DNA of 64,000 bases from the NCBI RefSeq assembly GCF_003994255.1, contig NZ_ML133855.1, forward strand, positions 1 to 64,000, in the 5' to 3' direction. Numbering within the stretch: position 1 is the stretch's first letter; the number at the start of each line of letters is the position of its first letter. This document shows positions 24,780 through 32,057 of the stretch, piece after piece. Origin of the DNA: Brachybacterium paraconglomeratum. GTDB lineage: Bacteria; Actinomycetota; Actinomycetes; Actinomycetales; Dermabacteraceae. The notes beneath the pieces are model-generated. The model was not told the DNA's origin, did not search any database, and saw nothing but the letters and a program-made list of their open reading frames with translations. The position numbers were made by a program, and so were the translations under genes.

Positions 24780-26255
24780 TCAGGCGACGGCGTCGGGCGC
24801 CGCGGACCAGGTGTCGCAGCTGCGCAGCACGCCCTCGCTGTCCTTCCCCTGCCCCACCCACACCGCACGGGCCTCGGCGCTCGGCTCCCCGGCGGTCGCG
24901 GGCGCGGCCTGCGCGTCGACCGAGGTCACGAAGCCCTCCACCCGGCCCGCGGGACGGATCCCCTCGGGCATCCGGTAGACGGCCGCGGAGGCGATGCAGG
25001 AGACCTGCAGGGCGTAGCGGCGCTGCGACTCCTCGGCGCGCTCCGGCTCCTCGGCCAGGGAGATCAGCAGCGTCCCGAAGTAGTCGTCCAGCGAGACGGC
25101 GCTCATCGCGAACAGCGCGTAGGAGTAGGAGAGGTGCCACATGTACAGCTGCGGCACCTCCTCCGCATCGGTGTTCGAGAAGCCGGGGTCCCAGGCCGCG
25201 GGCCAGTACAGGGTGTTGTCGGCCTGGCACACGACGGGCGTCGCCTCGGAGAAGCGCGCCGGATCGCAGGCCGAGTCCTCGGGCAGCGCATCGACGGTGT
25301 AGACGACGACGTCCGGGCCGGTGAAGTCGACGCCGACCGCGCCGAGCGCCTCCCCCCAGCTGGATTCGAGGCAGTCGGCCCCGGCCTCGAGATAGCCGGT
25401 CAGCTCCTCCGGTGCGAGTGCGCCGCCGTCGGTCGGCGGCAGCTCGCAGCCGGTGGGGGCCTGCAGCGTCGCCTCCTGCAGCGGGTTCTCGGCGAGGACC
25501 TGCTCGAGGTCGTCGGCGGTGCCGGTGGGCTCCTGCCCCTCCTCGAGCGGCTGCCAGACGCCGGGCTCGGCCTGGCCGGAGCTGCTCGAGGACTCCGCGG
25601 CGGGGGTCGGCTCGGCATCGCGATTGCCGAGCCACACCGCGGTCAGGCCGCCGCCCACGCCCAGCAGCAGGAGCAGCGCGCAGCCGAAGGCGATCGCCGG
25701 CACCAGCAGTCCGCGCCGGCGCGGACCGGTCGCGTCGATCCCCGGCGGGGCGCCGGGCGGTGCGGGGGAGGAGGTCGACGGACTTCCGTCGGCCGGCTGC
25801 GCTCCCTGCGAGGGCGAGCCCTGCGGCTGCGCGGCGGGCGACGACGTGCCGGTCGATCGCGCGGCCGACGGCGAGGTGGTCGACGCGGCAGGGTACTCGA
25901 AGCGGGGCCGCTGGTCGAAGCGCTGGATCGGACCGCTGTCAGGCAGAAAGGGCCTGCCGCCGGGAGAGGGGTCGAACAGTCCGCCTCCGGGACGGCGCAC
26001 CACGGTGTCGTCGTCGGTGTCCGAGAGTGGGACCTCGTGGACCAGCGCGTCGCCGTCGGCCTCCGTGGGTGGTGCCTCGCGCAGCACGGTGTCGTCCTCG
26101 GGCAGGTCCCCGCCGGAGCCGTCCGGCACGGTCTCCTCGGCGTCGCCCGGGCGGTGATCGGCCGGGGCCCGTTCCGAGGGCGTGCGTCGGACGGTGTCCT
26201 CGAGGTCGGGATCCGCAGGGGAGCCGTCAACGGCGTCTCCGCGCTGATCGCTCAT
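24780..26255 (-). CDS. Membrane-anchored pseudo-peptidase related to YpfJ neutral zinc metallopeptidases (second of tandem pair)
   Basis: 491 residues: a disordered acidic and Pro-rich N-terminus (1-165), one membrane helix near 178-200 (LLVPAIAFGCALLLLLGVGG), and an extracytoplasmic domain. The domain follows the YpfJ order: CLESSW, GPDVVVYTVD, a Cys pair, ADNTLYWPAAW, then YMWHLSYSYALF where the family has HEYGHH, VSCIASAAVYR where it has ADCxAG, and a C-terminal AVWVGQGKDSEG plus CDTW. The zinc ligands His-Glu-x-x-His are absent, so peptidase activity is unlikely. GGAGGACG precedes the ATG. It lies 75 bases downstream of a paralogue in the same orientation. Role unknown; binding or structural. 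Confidence 0.72.
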   Translation of the reverse strand: MSDQRGDAVDGSPADPDLEDTVRRTPSERAPADHRPGDAEETVPDGSGGDLPEDDTVLREAPPTEADGDALVHEVPLSDTDDDTVVRRPGGGLFDPSPGGRPFLPDSGPIQRFDQRPRFEYPAASTTSPSAARSTGTSSPAAQPQGSPSQGAQPADGSPSTSSPAPPGAPPGIDATGPRRRGLLVPAIAFGCALLLLLGVGGGLTAVWLGNRDAEPTPAAESSSSSGQAEPGVWQPLEEGQEPTGTADDLEQVLAENPLQEATLQAPTGCELPPTDGGALAPEELTGYLEAGADCLESSWGEALGAVGVDFTGPDVVVYTVDALPEDSACDPARFSEATPVVCQADNTLYWPAAWDPGFSNTDAEEVPQLYMWHLSYSYALFAMSAVSLDDYFGTLLISLAEEPERAEESQRRYALQVSCIASAAVYRMPEGIRPAGRVEGFVTSVDAQAAPATAGEPSAEARAVWVGQGKDSEGVLRSCDTWSAAPDAVA

Positions 26256-26330
26256 CGTCCTCCTTCCCTCAGGGCCCGGCGGCCGGCGGCTCCTCCGCCG
26301 GAGGCCCGGCGCCGTGGCCGCGCCGTCCGG

Positions 26331-27557
26331 TCAGGAGACCGTCTCGGTCTCCGCCGTCCAGGTGTTGCACTTCGCGAGGTCGCCGCCCGACTCGAAGCCC
26401 GCCGCGATCCAGCGCGCCCGGTTCTCCGGCGTGATGTCGTTCGGCGGCTCCCCGGCCTCCCAGGCGTCGGGCGAGCCCAGCGCGTCCCGCAGCTCCTGGC
26501 TGGGCTGCGCGGCGCTGGGGACCTGCATCGACGCGGCCGAGGCCCAGCAGATCCACTGCAGCGAGTTGCGGCGCCAGGCGTCGTCGAACGCCTCCGGATC
26601 GGTGTCCTCGTACTGGTTGCGCAGCTCGCCCTGGTAGAACACCAGCGTGCTGTTCCAGCTGGCGGCGTTGGAGTACATGTAGGCGAGGTCCCACAGGTAG
26701 GCGCCGGGGGCGTGCGCCTCGTCCTCGAAGTCCGTCGCGGTGCCGTAGCCCACTGGCCAGTAGATCGTGGAGTCGAGGTTGCACATCCGAGGGACGTCCT
26801 CGGCGAAGGTGTCCGCCTCGCAGCTGGAGGACGAGGGGACGTCCGGCCAGGTGTAGACCACCACGTCGGGCGCGGTCCAGGGCAGCCCGCGGTCGGAGCT
26901 CGCGACCGACCACACCTGGTTCAGGCATCCCGAGGCCGCATCGAGCACGGCCTGGAGCTGCTCCTGCGAGGGGGCGGTCGGGGTGGCGGGCAGGTCGCAG
27001 CTGCCCACGTCCGGCAGGCCGCCCTCGGTGAGGGGGTTGTCCTGCATGACTCCCAGGAGCTCCTCGGGCGTGGCCTCGGGGAACTCCCCGAGACCCAGCA
27101 CATGGAACTCCGAGTAGTCCGACGCCTCGGTCGTCGGCGTCTCCTCCGCGGTCGAGGTGGCCTCGGAATCGCTGGGCTCGACCGACTCCGTGGTCGTCGT
27201 GGGGTCGCCGGCGACGGGCTCCGGACCCCCGCGGTTCAGTGCGAGGAAGGTGATCCCGCCTCCGACCACCAGGATCATCGCCAGGATGCAGCTCGCCGCG
27301 ACGGCGAGCAGAGCCCACGGCCGCTTCCGCTGCGGTGCGGGAGGCTGCACGCCGGGGGCCTGTCCGTAGCCGGGGCCCTGGGGCGGCTGCGACGGAGGCT
27401 GCTGCCACTGCGGCGACTGCCACGGCCCCTGGGGCGCGCCGCCCTGCGGTCCGCCCCGGCCCTGACCACCCTGCGGACCGCCCTGCCATGGCCCGCCCTG
27501 GCCCTGTCCCGGCGGGCCGGCCCCGTCCCCCGGGCCTCCCCATCCTGTGTTCGACAT
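26331..27557 (-). CDS. Membrane-anchored pseudo-peptidase related to YpfJ neutral zinc metallopeptidases (first of tandem pair)
   Basis: 408 residues from the ATG at 27557. A longer frame would start inside the tRNA and its terminator and is rejected. A Gly/Pro/Gln-rich cytoplasmic tail (1-75) precedes one membrane helix (LLAVAASCILAMILVVGGG) and a Thr/Ser/Glu-rich linker. The outer domain parallels its neighbour: CLNQVW, APDVVVYTWPDVP, LDSTIYWPVGY, YLWDLAYMYS in place of HEXXH, WICWASAAS in place of ADCxAG, then ARWIAAGFESGG and KCNTW. The conserved cysteines remain, suggesting a disulfide-stabilised fold outside the cell without zinc catalysis. Identity to the neighbour is low, so the duplication is old. 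Confidence 0.72.
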   Translation of the reverse strand: MSNTGWGGPGDGAGPPGQGQGGPWQGGPQGGQGRGGPQGGAPQGPWQSPQWQQPPSQPPQGPGYGQAPGVQPPAPQRKRPWALLAVAASCILAMILVVGGGITFLALNRGGPEPVAGDPTTTTESVEPSDSEATSTAEETPTTEASDYSEFHVLGLGEFPEATPEELLGVMQDNPLTEGGLPDVGSCDLPATPTAPSQEQLQAVLDAASGCLNQVWSVASSDRGLPWTAPDVVVYTWPDVPSSSSCEADTFAEDVPRMCNLDSTIYWPVGYGTATDFEDEAHAPGAYLWDLAYMYSNAASWNSTLVFYQGELRNQYEDTDPEAFDDAWRRNSLQWICWASAASMQVPSAAQPSQELRDALGSPDAWEAGEPPNDITPENRARWIAAGFESGGDLAKCNTWTAETETVS

Positions 27558-27709
27558 CTGGTCCCCCTCGTCTCCGCCACCGCACTGCCACCGCACTGCT
27601 GGTGTGCAGGATATCTGGGCATCTCGCCCGCGGGAGAGCGTTCCATGCGCGGGGGAGAGGACGCCCCCTTCGGCGCCCCGGCGGCGCGGCCGCACCGGTC
27701 GGACATGCG

Positions 27710-27755
27710 GAAAGACCCCTGCCCGGCGAGCGAACTCGCTGGTCAGGGGTCTTTC
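27710..27755 (-). terminator. Terminator of the tRNA-Ser gene
   Basis: GAAAGACCCCTG and CAGGGGTCTTTC form a 12-pair outer stem, with an inner GCGAG-CGAA-CTCGC stem. It is immediately downstream of the tRNA on the minus strand and ends in a short pyrimidine run. Confidence 0.8.
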
Positions 27756-27760
27756 TCCGG

Positions 27761-27845
27761 CGGAGGATGGGGGATTTGAACCCCCGAGGGCGTTAACCCA
27801 ACACGCGTTCCAGGCGTGCGCCATAGGCCGCTAGGCGAATCCTCC
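27761..27845 (-). tRNA. tRNA-Ser (anticodon GGA)
   Basis: Read on the minus strand, the acceptor arm GGAGGAT pairs with ATCCTCC and is followed by discriminator G. The anticodon arm CACGC-CTGGAAC-GCGTG gives anticodon GGA (codon UCC and UCU). A long variable arm follows, and the T arm contains GGTTCAAATCC. The length of 85 with a class II variable arm is right for tRNA-Ser. CCA is not encoded. Confidence 0.95.
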
Positions 27846-27968
27846 AGCGCTCGTGAAGAGCGATGATCAGAGTACCTGAGAGTGCAGGTCTGCGCGAACC
27901 GAGCGGGCGCACGTCACACTCGGCCCGGGCTCGAGGTCGTCGCGGCCGGGTCGCGCCGGGATCGAGGC

Positions 27969-28970
27969 TCATCGCGAGGCAGGGGCCGGGCCGGTGGAGT
28001 CCCGGAGGCGCAGCACGGGCTCGGCGATGCTGCGGGAGTCCGTGCGACGGCCCTCGCGTCGCTCCTGCAGCATCCGCGCCGCGATCCGCCCCATCTCCTG
28101 CCGGGGCTGGTTCACGCTGGTCAGGTGCGGCCTGACGGTGAGCGCGACGGCGGAGGAGTCGTAGCCCACCACGCTGAGCCGCTCGGGCACCGCCACCCCG
28201 AGATCGGCGGCGCGGTGCAGCACCCGCACCGCGGCGATGTCGTTGGCGGCGAACACTGCGGTCGGGGCCTCCTCGGCGCCGCGCCGCAGCGCGCGGAGCA
28301 GCAGGTCGATGCCCTCGTCGGCCGAGTCCGGACCGATCACCGTGACCGCATCGGCGAGCCCGAGCCGCGCCGTCTCGGCGAGGAACCCGGTGCGCCGGGC
28401 GGCGGGACCCGGTCGCGAGGACAGGGTCACGTGGGCGAGGCGGCGATGACCGGCCGCGACAAGATGCCGCACCGCGAGCGCGGCGCCGGCGGTGTCGTCG
28501 GTGATCACCGCATCGGTGCCCGGCACCGGGTCCTGCATCCGCCCGATCACCACCACCGGCACCGAGCGGGCCGCCCGCTCGAGCGCCTCCGGCGGCAGCC
28601 AGGTGGTCACCGCGATGACCCCGTCCACCTCGAGGTCCAGCAGGCGCTGCAGCTGCCGCTCCATGTGCGCCGTGTCCCGCCTGCCGTGGGCGATCACGAC
28701 CCCCGCCCCGAGCGCCTCCGCCGTCGCCTCGATGCCCGCGATGACGTCGGTGTGGTACGGATTCCCGAGGTCCGTCGGCAGGACCCCGAACAGAGTCGTC
28801 GCCCGCCTCCGCCGCCCGTAGCCGAGCCGCCGCGCGGCCTCCCGCACGCGCTCCCGGGTCGCCGGCGCGATGCCGGGCCGCTCGTTCAGCGCCATCGACG
28901 CGGCGGAGGGGGAGACCCCGGCCGCGCGCGCCACATCGGCCAGGCTCGGGCGCTTCCCAGGGGCGGTCAC
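27969..28970 (-). CDS. LacI-family transcriptional regulator divergent from the HAD-ECF operon
   Basis: 333 residues from a GTG at 28970. Helix-turn-helix: SLADVARAAGVSPSAASMAL (residues 9-28), then the hinge-helix and a sugar-binding-like sensor domain (VDGVIAVTTWLPPEALERA, AVFAANDIAAVRVLHRAAD). No clear ribosome binding site precedes the GTG, so it may be leaderless or start slightly differently. It is transcribed away from the phosphatase-ECF transporter operon at 29148, with a candidate palindromic operator at 29014-29027 between them. It probably represses that operon and itself. The ligand is unknown. The other LacI protein in the window (15128) is only distantly related. Confidence 0.88.
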   Translation of the reverse strand: MTAPGKRPSLADVARAAGVSPSAASMALNERPGIAPATRERVREAARRLGYGRRRRATTLFGVLPTDLGNPYHTDVIAGIEATAEALGAGVVIAHGRRDTAHMERQLQRLLDLEVDGVIAVTTWLPPEALERAARSVPVVVIGRMQDPVPGTDAVITDDTAGAALAVRHLVAAGHRRLAHVTLSSRPGPAARRTGFLAETARLGLADAVTVIGPDSADEGIDLLLRALRRGAEEAPTAVFAANDIAAVRVLHRAADLGVAVPERLSVVGYDSSAVALTVRPHLTSVNQPRQEMGRIAARMLQERREGRRTDSRSIAEPVLRLRDSTGPAPASR

Positions 28971-29013
28971 GAGACCGGTCTATCAGCGCCGAGTGCGGTC
29001 CTGACCGGCGGAT

Positions 29014-29027
29014 CTGAAGGTTTTCAG
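29014..29027. promoter_or_regulatory. Candidate operator between LacI gene and HAD-ECF operon
   Basis: CTGAAGGTTTTCAG has perfect CTGAA/TTCAG arms with a four-base centre. It lies in the 177-base divergent intergenic region, 44 bases from the LacI start. It is the only clear palindrome I found there. Confidence 0.45.
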
Positions 29028-29147
29028 TCCCGGACCCGAAGGCGTGCCGACGGGTTCACCCTCCGTTCACGGGGCGCGCCCCGATGCCGCCTAGCGTCGA
29101 GAGCACCGGCCCGCGCCGCCCCCGCTCCTCCCCGTCGAAGGACCTCC

Positions 29148-30962
29148 GTGACCACTGCGCCCCGCACCCTCCATCTCGCCTCCCCGGCCGACCTGCTCCC
29201 CGCGGCAGGCGGGGCCCCGCAGCTGCCCGCCCCTGCGGCGCTGCTCCTGGACTTCGGCGGCGTGGTCGTCACGACCGTCTCCCGGGCGACCTGGTCGCAG
29301 GAGCTCGCCGAGGACGTCGTCGCCCGGGCCGCGACGCTCGGCGCCCGTCTCGACGCAGGCTCGGTCGCGGAGTCGCTGCGCGCCGGGCGATCCGCCCTCT
29401 CGATGTGGAAGAACGCCGCCTCCCGCCGCCTCGCCCCGCGCGAGCTGGCCCCGGCCGAGATCGTCGGCGACTTCCTCCTCGCCGATCTCCCGGACCCGGT
29501 GCGGCGCACCCTCGCCCTCGACGCCGGCGAGCTGCTCGCGACGATGGCGACCCTGGTCTCCGAGCACCACCAGCGCCCGGGCATCGACGAGCTGCTCGCC
29601 GAGTGCGCCGCGCGCAGGATCCCCCTCGGGATCGTCTCCAACGCCCACTCCGGTCGGGCCCACCGCGCGATCCTCGCCGACCTGGGGCTGGACCGCTTCT
29701 TCGGCGTGCAGGTGTACTCCGACGAGGTCGGGATCCGCAAGCCGCACCCGGGCATGATCCGCCTGGCCGCGGAGGGGCTCGGCGTCGCCCTGCCGCAGGC
29801 CTGGTACGTCGGCGACACCCTCGACCGGGACGTGGTCGCCGCGCGCCGTGCCGGGGTCGGCGCCGTGGTGATCACCCGCGACCGACGCACCGACACCCCG
29901 CCGTTCCGCATCGCCGAGGCTCCCGATCTCGTGCTCGAGACCCCGGAGGGGCTGATCGCCCCGCTGCGCGCCGCGCTCGATTCCGCGGCGTCCGGGCGCG
30001 GCGCGGCCGGCGGGCCGACGACGGCGACCGCGCCGGGCACGGAGCCGCCCGCCGGCGACCCGTCGGCCGCAGCGCTGTCGTCGGCCGACTCGGCCGGCGC
30101 CGCACCCGTCCCCTCGCGCCGCGGCCGTCCCGCCGTGCTCCTGGACCACGGCGGCGTGATCACGCTGTCCACCCCGAATCCTGCCCGGGACGAGGAGGTC
30201 GGCGCGCTGATCGTCGCCCTCTCCGAGCGCATCGGCCACCCGATCGACCTCGAGACCGCCGCCCGGGCCGTCGCCGAGGGGTGGGAACGGCACCGCGCCC
30301 GCAAGCGCGCCCGCGACACCCGTGACCTCGACGCCTCCGCCGACCCTTCGCACCGCCACGACGAGATCGATCCGGCCGTGCTCTGGGGCGACCTCGTGGG
30401 GGAAGGCCTGCCCGAGCCGCTGCGCGCCGCGCTGCGCTTGGACGGCGCGCAGTTCTCCCTCGCCCTGCACCGGGCGAAGTCCGTGCCCGCGCCGCGACCC
30501 GGGGCGCTCGAGCTGATCCGCTGGTGCCGCGAGCAGGGGATCGTCGTCGGCATCGTCTCCAACACGATCTCCGGCCGCGGGGTGCGGGAGATCCTCGCCC
30601 GCTACGGCGTGCTCGCTGACCTCGGCCCCTCCGCGTACTCCGACGAGATCGGGGTGCGCAAGCCCGGCCGGGAGATCTTCGAGGCCGCGCTCGGCGGGCT
30701 CGACGCCGACCCCGCCGACGTGCTCTACGTCGGCGACAAGTCCGTCAACGACGGCCGCGGCGGGAAGGACGCCGGCATCGGCACCGTCTGCCTGCTGCGC
30801 GGCGGCAAGGACTCCGACGAGGAGCTCGCGCAGGCGCTCGCGGGCGGCTTCGCCGACCACGTCCTCGACTCCCCGGACGCGCTCATCGCCCTTCTCGTCG
30901 AGCGCGTGCGCGAGGCCGCGCGCCCGTCCGTCGCGGCGGGTGCGCACCCCGCCGCCCCCTGA
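29148..30962 (+). CDS. Fusion of two HAD-superfamily phosphatase domains
   Basis: 604 residues from the GTG at 29148 (GAAGGA five bases upstream); a longer frame to 27882 crosses the opposite LacI gene and is rejected. Domain 1 (about 30-280) has LLDFGGVVV, GIVSNAHSG, GIRKPHPGM and YVGDTLDRD. Domain 2 (about 325-595) has VLLDHGGVI, GIVSNTISG, GVRKPGREIF and YVGDKSVNDG. Each therefore carries all four HAD motifs and should be active. An Ala/Pro/Thr linker (about 283-322) joins them. It is first in an operon with a complete ECF transporter, suggesting it dephosphorylates the transported vitamin-like compound or a derivative. The fusion of two intact domains is unusual. Confidence 0.88.
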   Translation: MTTAPRTLHLASPADLLPAAGGAPQLPAPAALLLDFGGVVVTTVSRATWSQELAEDVVARAATLGARLDAGSVAESLRAGRSALSMWKNAASRRLAPRELAPAEIVGDFLLADLPDPVRRTLALDAGELLATMATLVSEHHQRPGIDELLAECAARRIPLGIVSNAHSGRAHRAILADLGLDRFFGVQVYSDEVGIRKPHPGMIRLAAEGLGVALPQAWYVGDTLDRDVVAARRAGVGAVVITRDRRTDTPPFRIAEAPDLVLETPEGLIAPLRAALDSAASGRGAAGGPTTATAPGTEPPAGDPSAAALSSADSAGAAPVPSRRGRPAVLLDHGGVITLSTPNPARDEEVGALIVALSERIGHPIDLETAARAVAEGWERHRARKRARDTRDLDASADPSHRHDEIDPAVLWGDLVGEGLPEPLRAALRLDGAQFSLALHRAKSVPAPRPGALELIRWCREQGIVVGIVSNTISGRGVREILARYGVLADLGPSAYSDEIGVRKPGREIFEAALGGLDADPADVLYVGDKSVNDGRGGKDAGIGTVCLLRGGKDSDEELAQALAGGFADHVLDSPDALIALLVERVREAARPSVAAGAHPAAP

Positions 30963-31099
30963 TCTCGGCGCCCCTGCGGCGCCGTCGTCCCCCGTCCCCT
31001 CGCCGACCGTCCCTGCGACCCGCTCCCTCGGCCGCAGTCCGTACCGTCCGCCGGCCCTCACCGCCCCCACACGCCCCGAACCTCTCGAAGGAGCCTCCC

Positions 31100-32029
31100 G
31101 TGACCACCCAGAACCCTCCCCGTCCTGCCGAGGACGAGCGCCGCGGTGCCCTCCGCGGCACCATCGACGGGGTGCGCAGCGTCCAGCTGTCCACCTCGCA
31201 GAAGCTGATGATCTTCGTGCTGTCGATGTCGCTGTTCGGCCTGTCGAACATCATCCTGGAGATCATCCCGGACCCCTCGATCGGCCCCGTCGACATCTCC
31301 GTGTCCTACATGGTGTTCGTGCCGCTGACGATCGCGGCGCTGTTCTCCCCGTTCTGGGCCGCGCTCGGCGCACCGCTCGGCGAGATCGTGTTCACCGACC
31401 TGCTGATGGGTGACTTCTCCGGCCTCGCCGAGGTCGAGGGCTTCCTGCAGATGTTCCTCGCCGTGTTCCTCGCCGGCTCCCTGATCCGCAACCCGCGCTC
31501 CCGGGGCCAGATCGCGCTCGGTGCGATCGTGCTGGTGCTCGTGGACAAGATCCTCTCCGCGATCGTGGACCTCTCCAAGGTCTGGATCGGCGTGGAGGAC
31601 GCGGAGTTCGTCGAGGGCCTGCCCGAGTCGATGCTGGCGCTGGAGCTGCTCGGCCTCGGCGTGGACGTGCTGATGTCGGGGATCCTGCTCGGCGCGATCC
31701 CCGCGATGTGGCTGATCCCGGCCCTGCACGGGAAGATCGAGCCGCTGATGGGCATGCGTCCCCGGGTCCCCGGCGAGCCGATCCCGGGCCAGGCCCGCCT
31801 CTCCGGCACCTTCGTCGGCTTCGCGGTGCTGCTCGGCGTGGCGAGCTTCGGCTTCGCCTTCCTCGAGGCCTTCGACATCTCCGCCGGTGCCTTCGAGCCC
31901 GACTTCATCGACCGGTTCGGCGATTGGTTCGTCCTCGTCTCCGTGCTCGCGATCGCCGTGGTCCTGGGGATCGCGATCCTGCTCTTCCGCCGGGCGCAGG
32001 CCTCGCGCGGGACCGCCGACCGCGCCTGA
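31100..32029 (+). CDS. ECF transporter substrate-binding (S) component, unknown substrate
   Basis: 309 residues, GTG start with GAAGGAG upstream. After a charged 30-residue N-terminus there are about six to eight hydrophobic segments (MIFVLSMSLFGLSNIILEII, VFVPLTIAALFSPFWAALGA and others). The first segment group and the AALGAPLGE turn are typical of S components, though it is longer than usual (about 190 residues), with additional C-terminal helices. It is directly followed by the fused ATPase and the T component, completing the ECF set. The substrate cannot be assigned; the linked HAD phosphatases suggest a compound handled as a phosphate ester. Confidence 0.78.
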   Translation: MTTQNPPRPAEDERRGALRGTIDGVRSVQLSTSQKLMIFVLSMSLFGLSNIILEIIPDPSIGPVDISVSYMVFVPLTIAALFSPFWAALGAPLGEIVFTDLLMGDFSGLAEVEGFLQMFLAVFLAGSLIRNPRSRGQIALGAIVLVLVDKILSAIVDLSKVWIGVEDAEFVEGLPESMLALELLGLGVDVLMSGILLGAIPAMWLIPALHGKIEPLMGMRPRVPGEPIPGQARLSGTFVGFAVLLGVASFGFAFLEAFDISAGAFEPDFIDRFGDWFVLVSVLAIAVVLGIAILLFRRAQASRGTADRA

Positions 32030-32057
32030 GCGACGACGCCCGACCTCGGAGACCCTG

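Noticed and set aside
24567..27779. 1070-codon open frame on the plus strand
   Set aside because: Antisense shadow of the two pseudo-peptidase genes caused by high third-position GC.
26331..27824. Longer start for the first pseudo-peptidase gene
   Set aside because: The extension runs through the tRNA-Ser gene and its terminator; the ATG at 27557 has a purine-rich site and a typical N-terminus.
27882..29147. 422-codon N-terminal extension of the double-HAD protein
   Set aside because: It lies antisense to the LacI gene, has no domain content, and the GTG at 29148 has GAAGGA in front.
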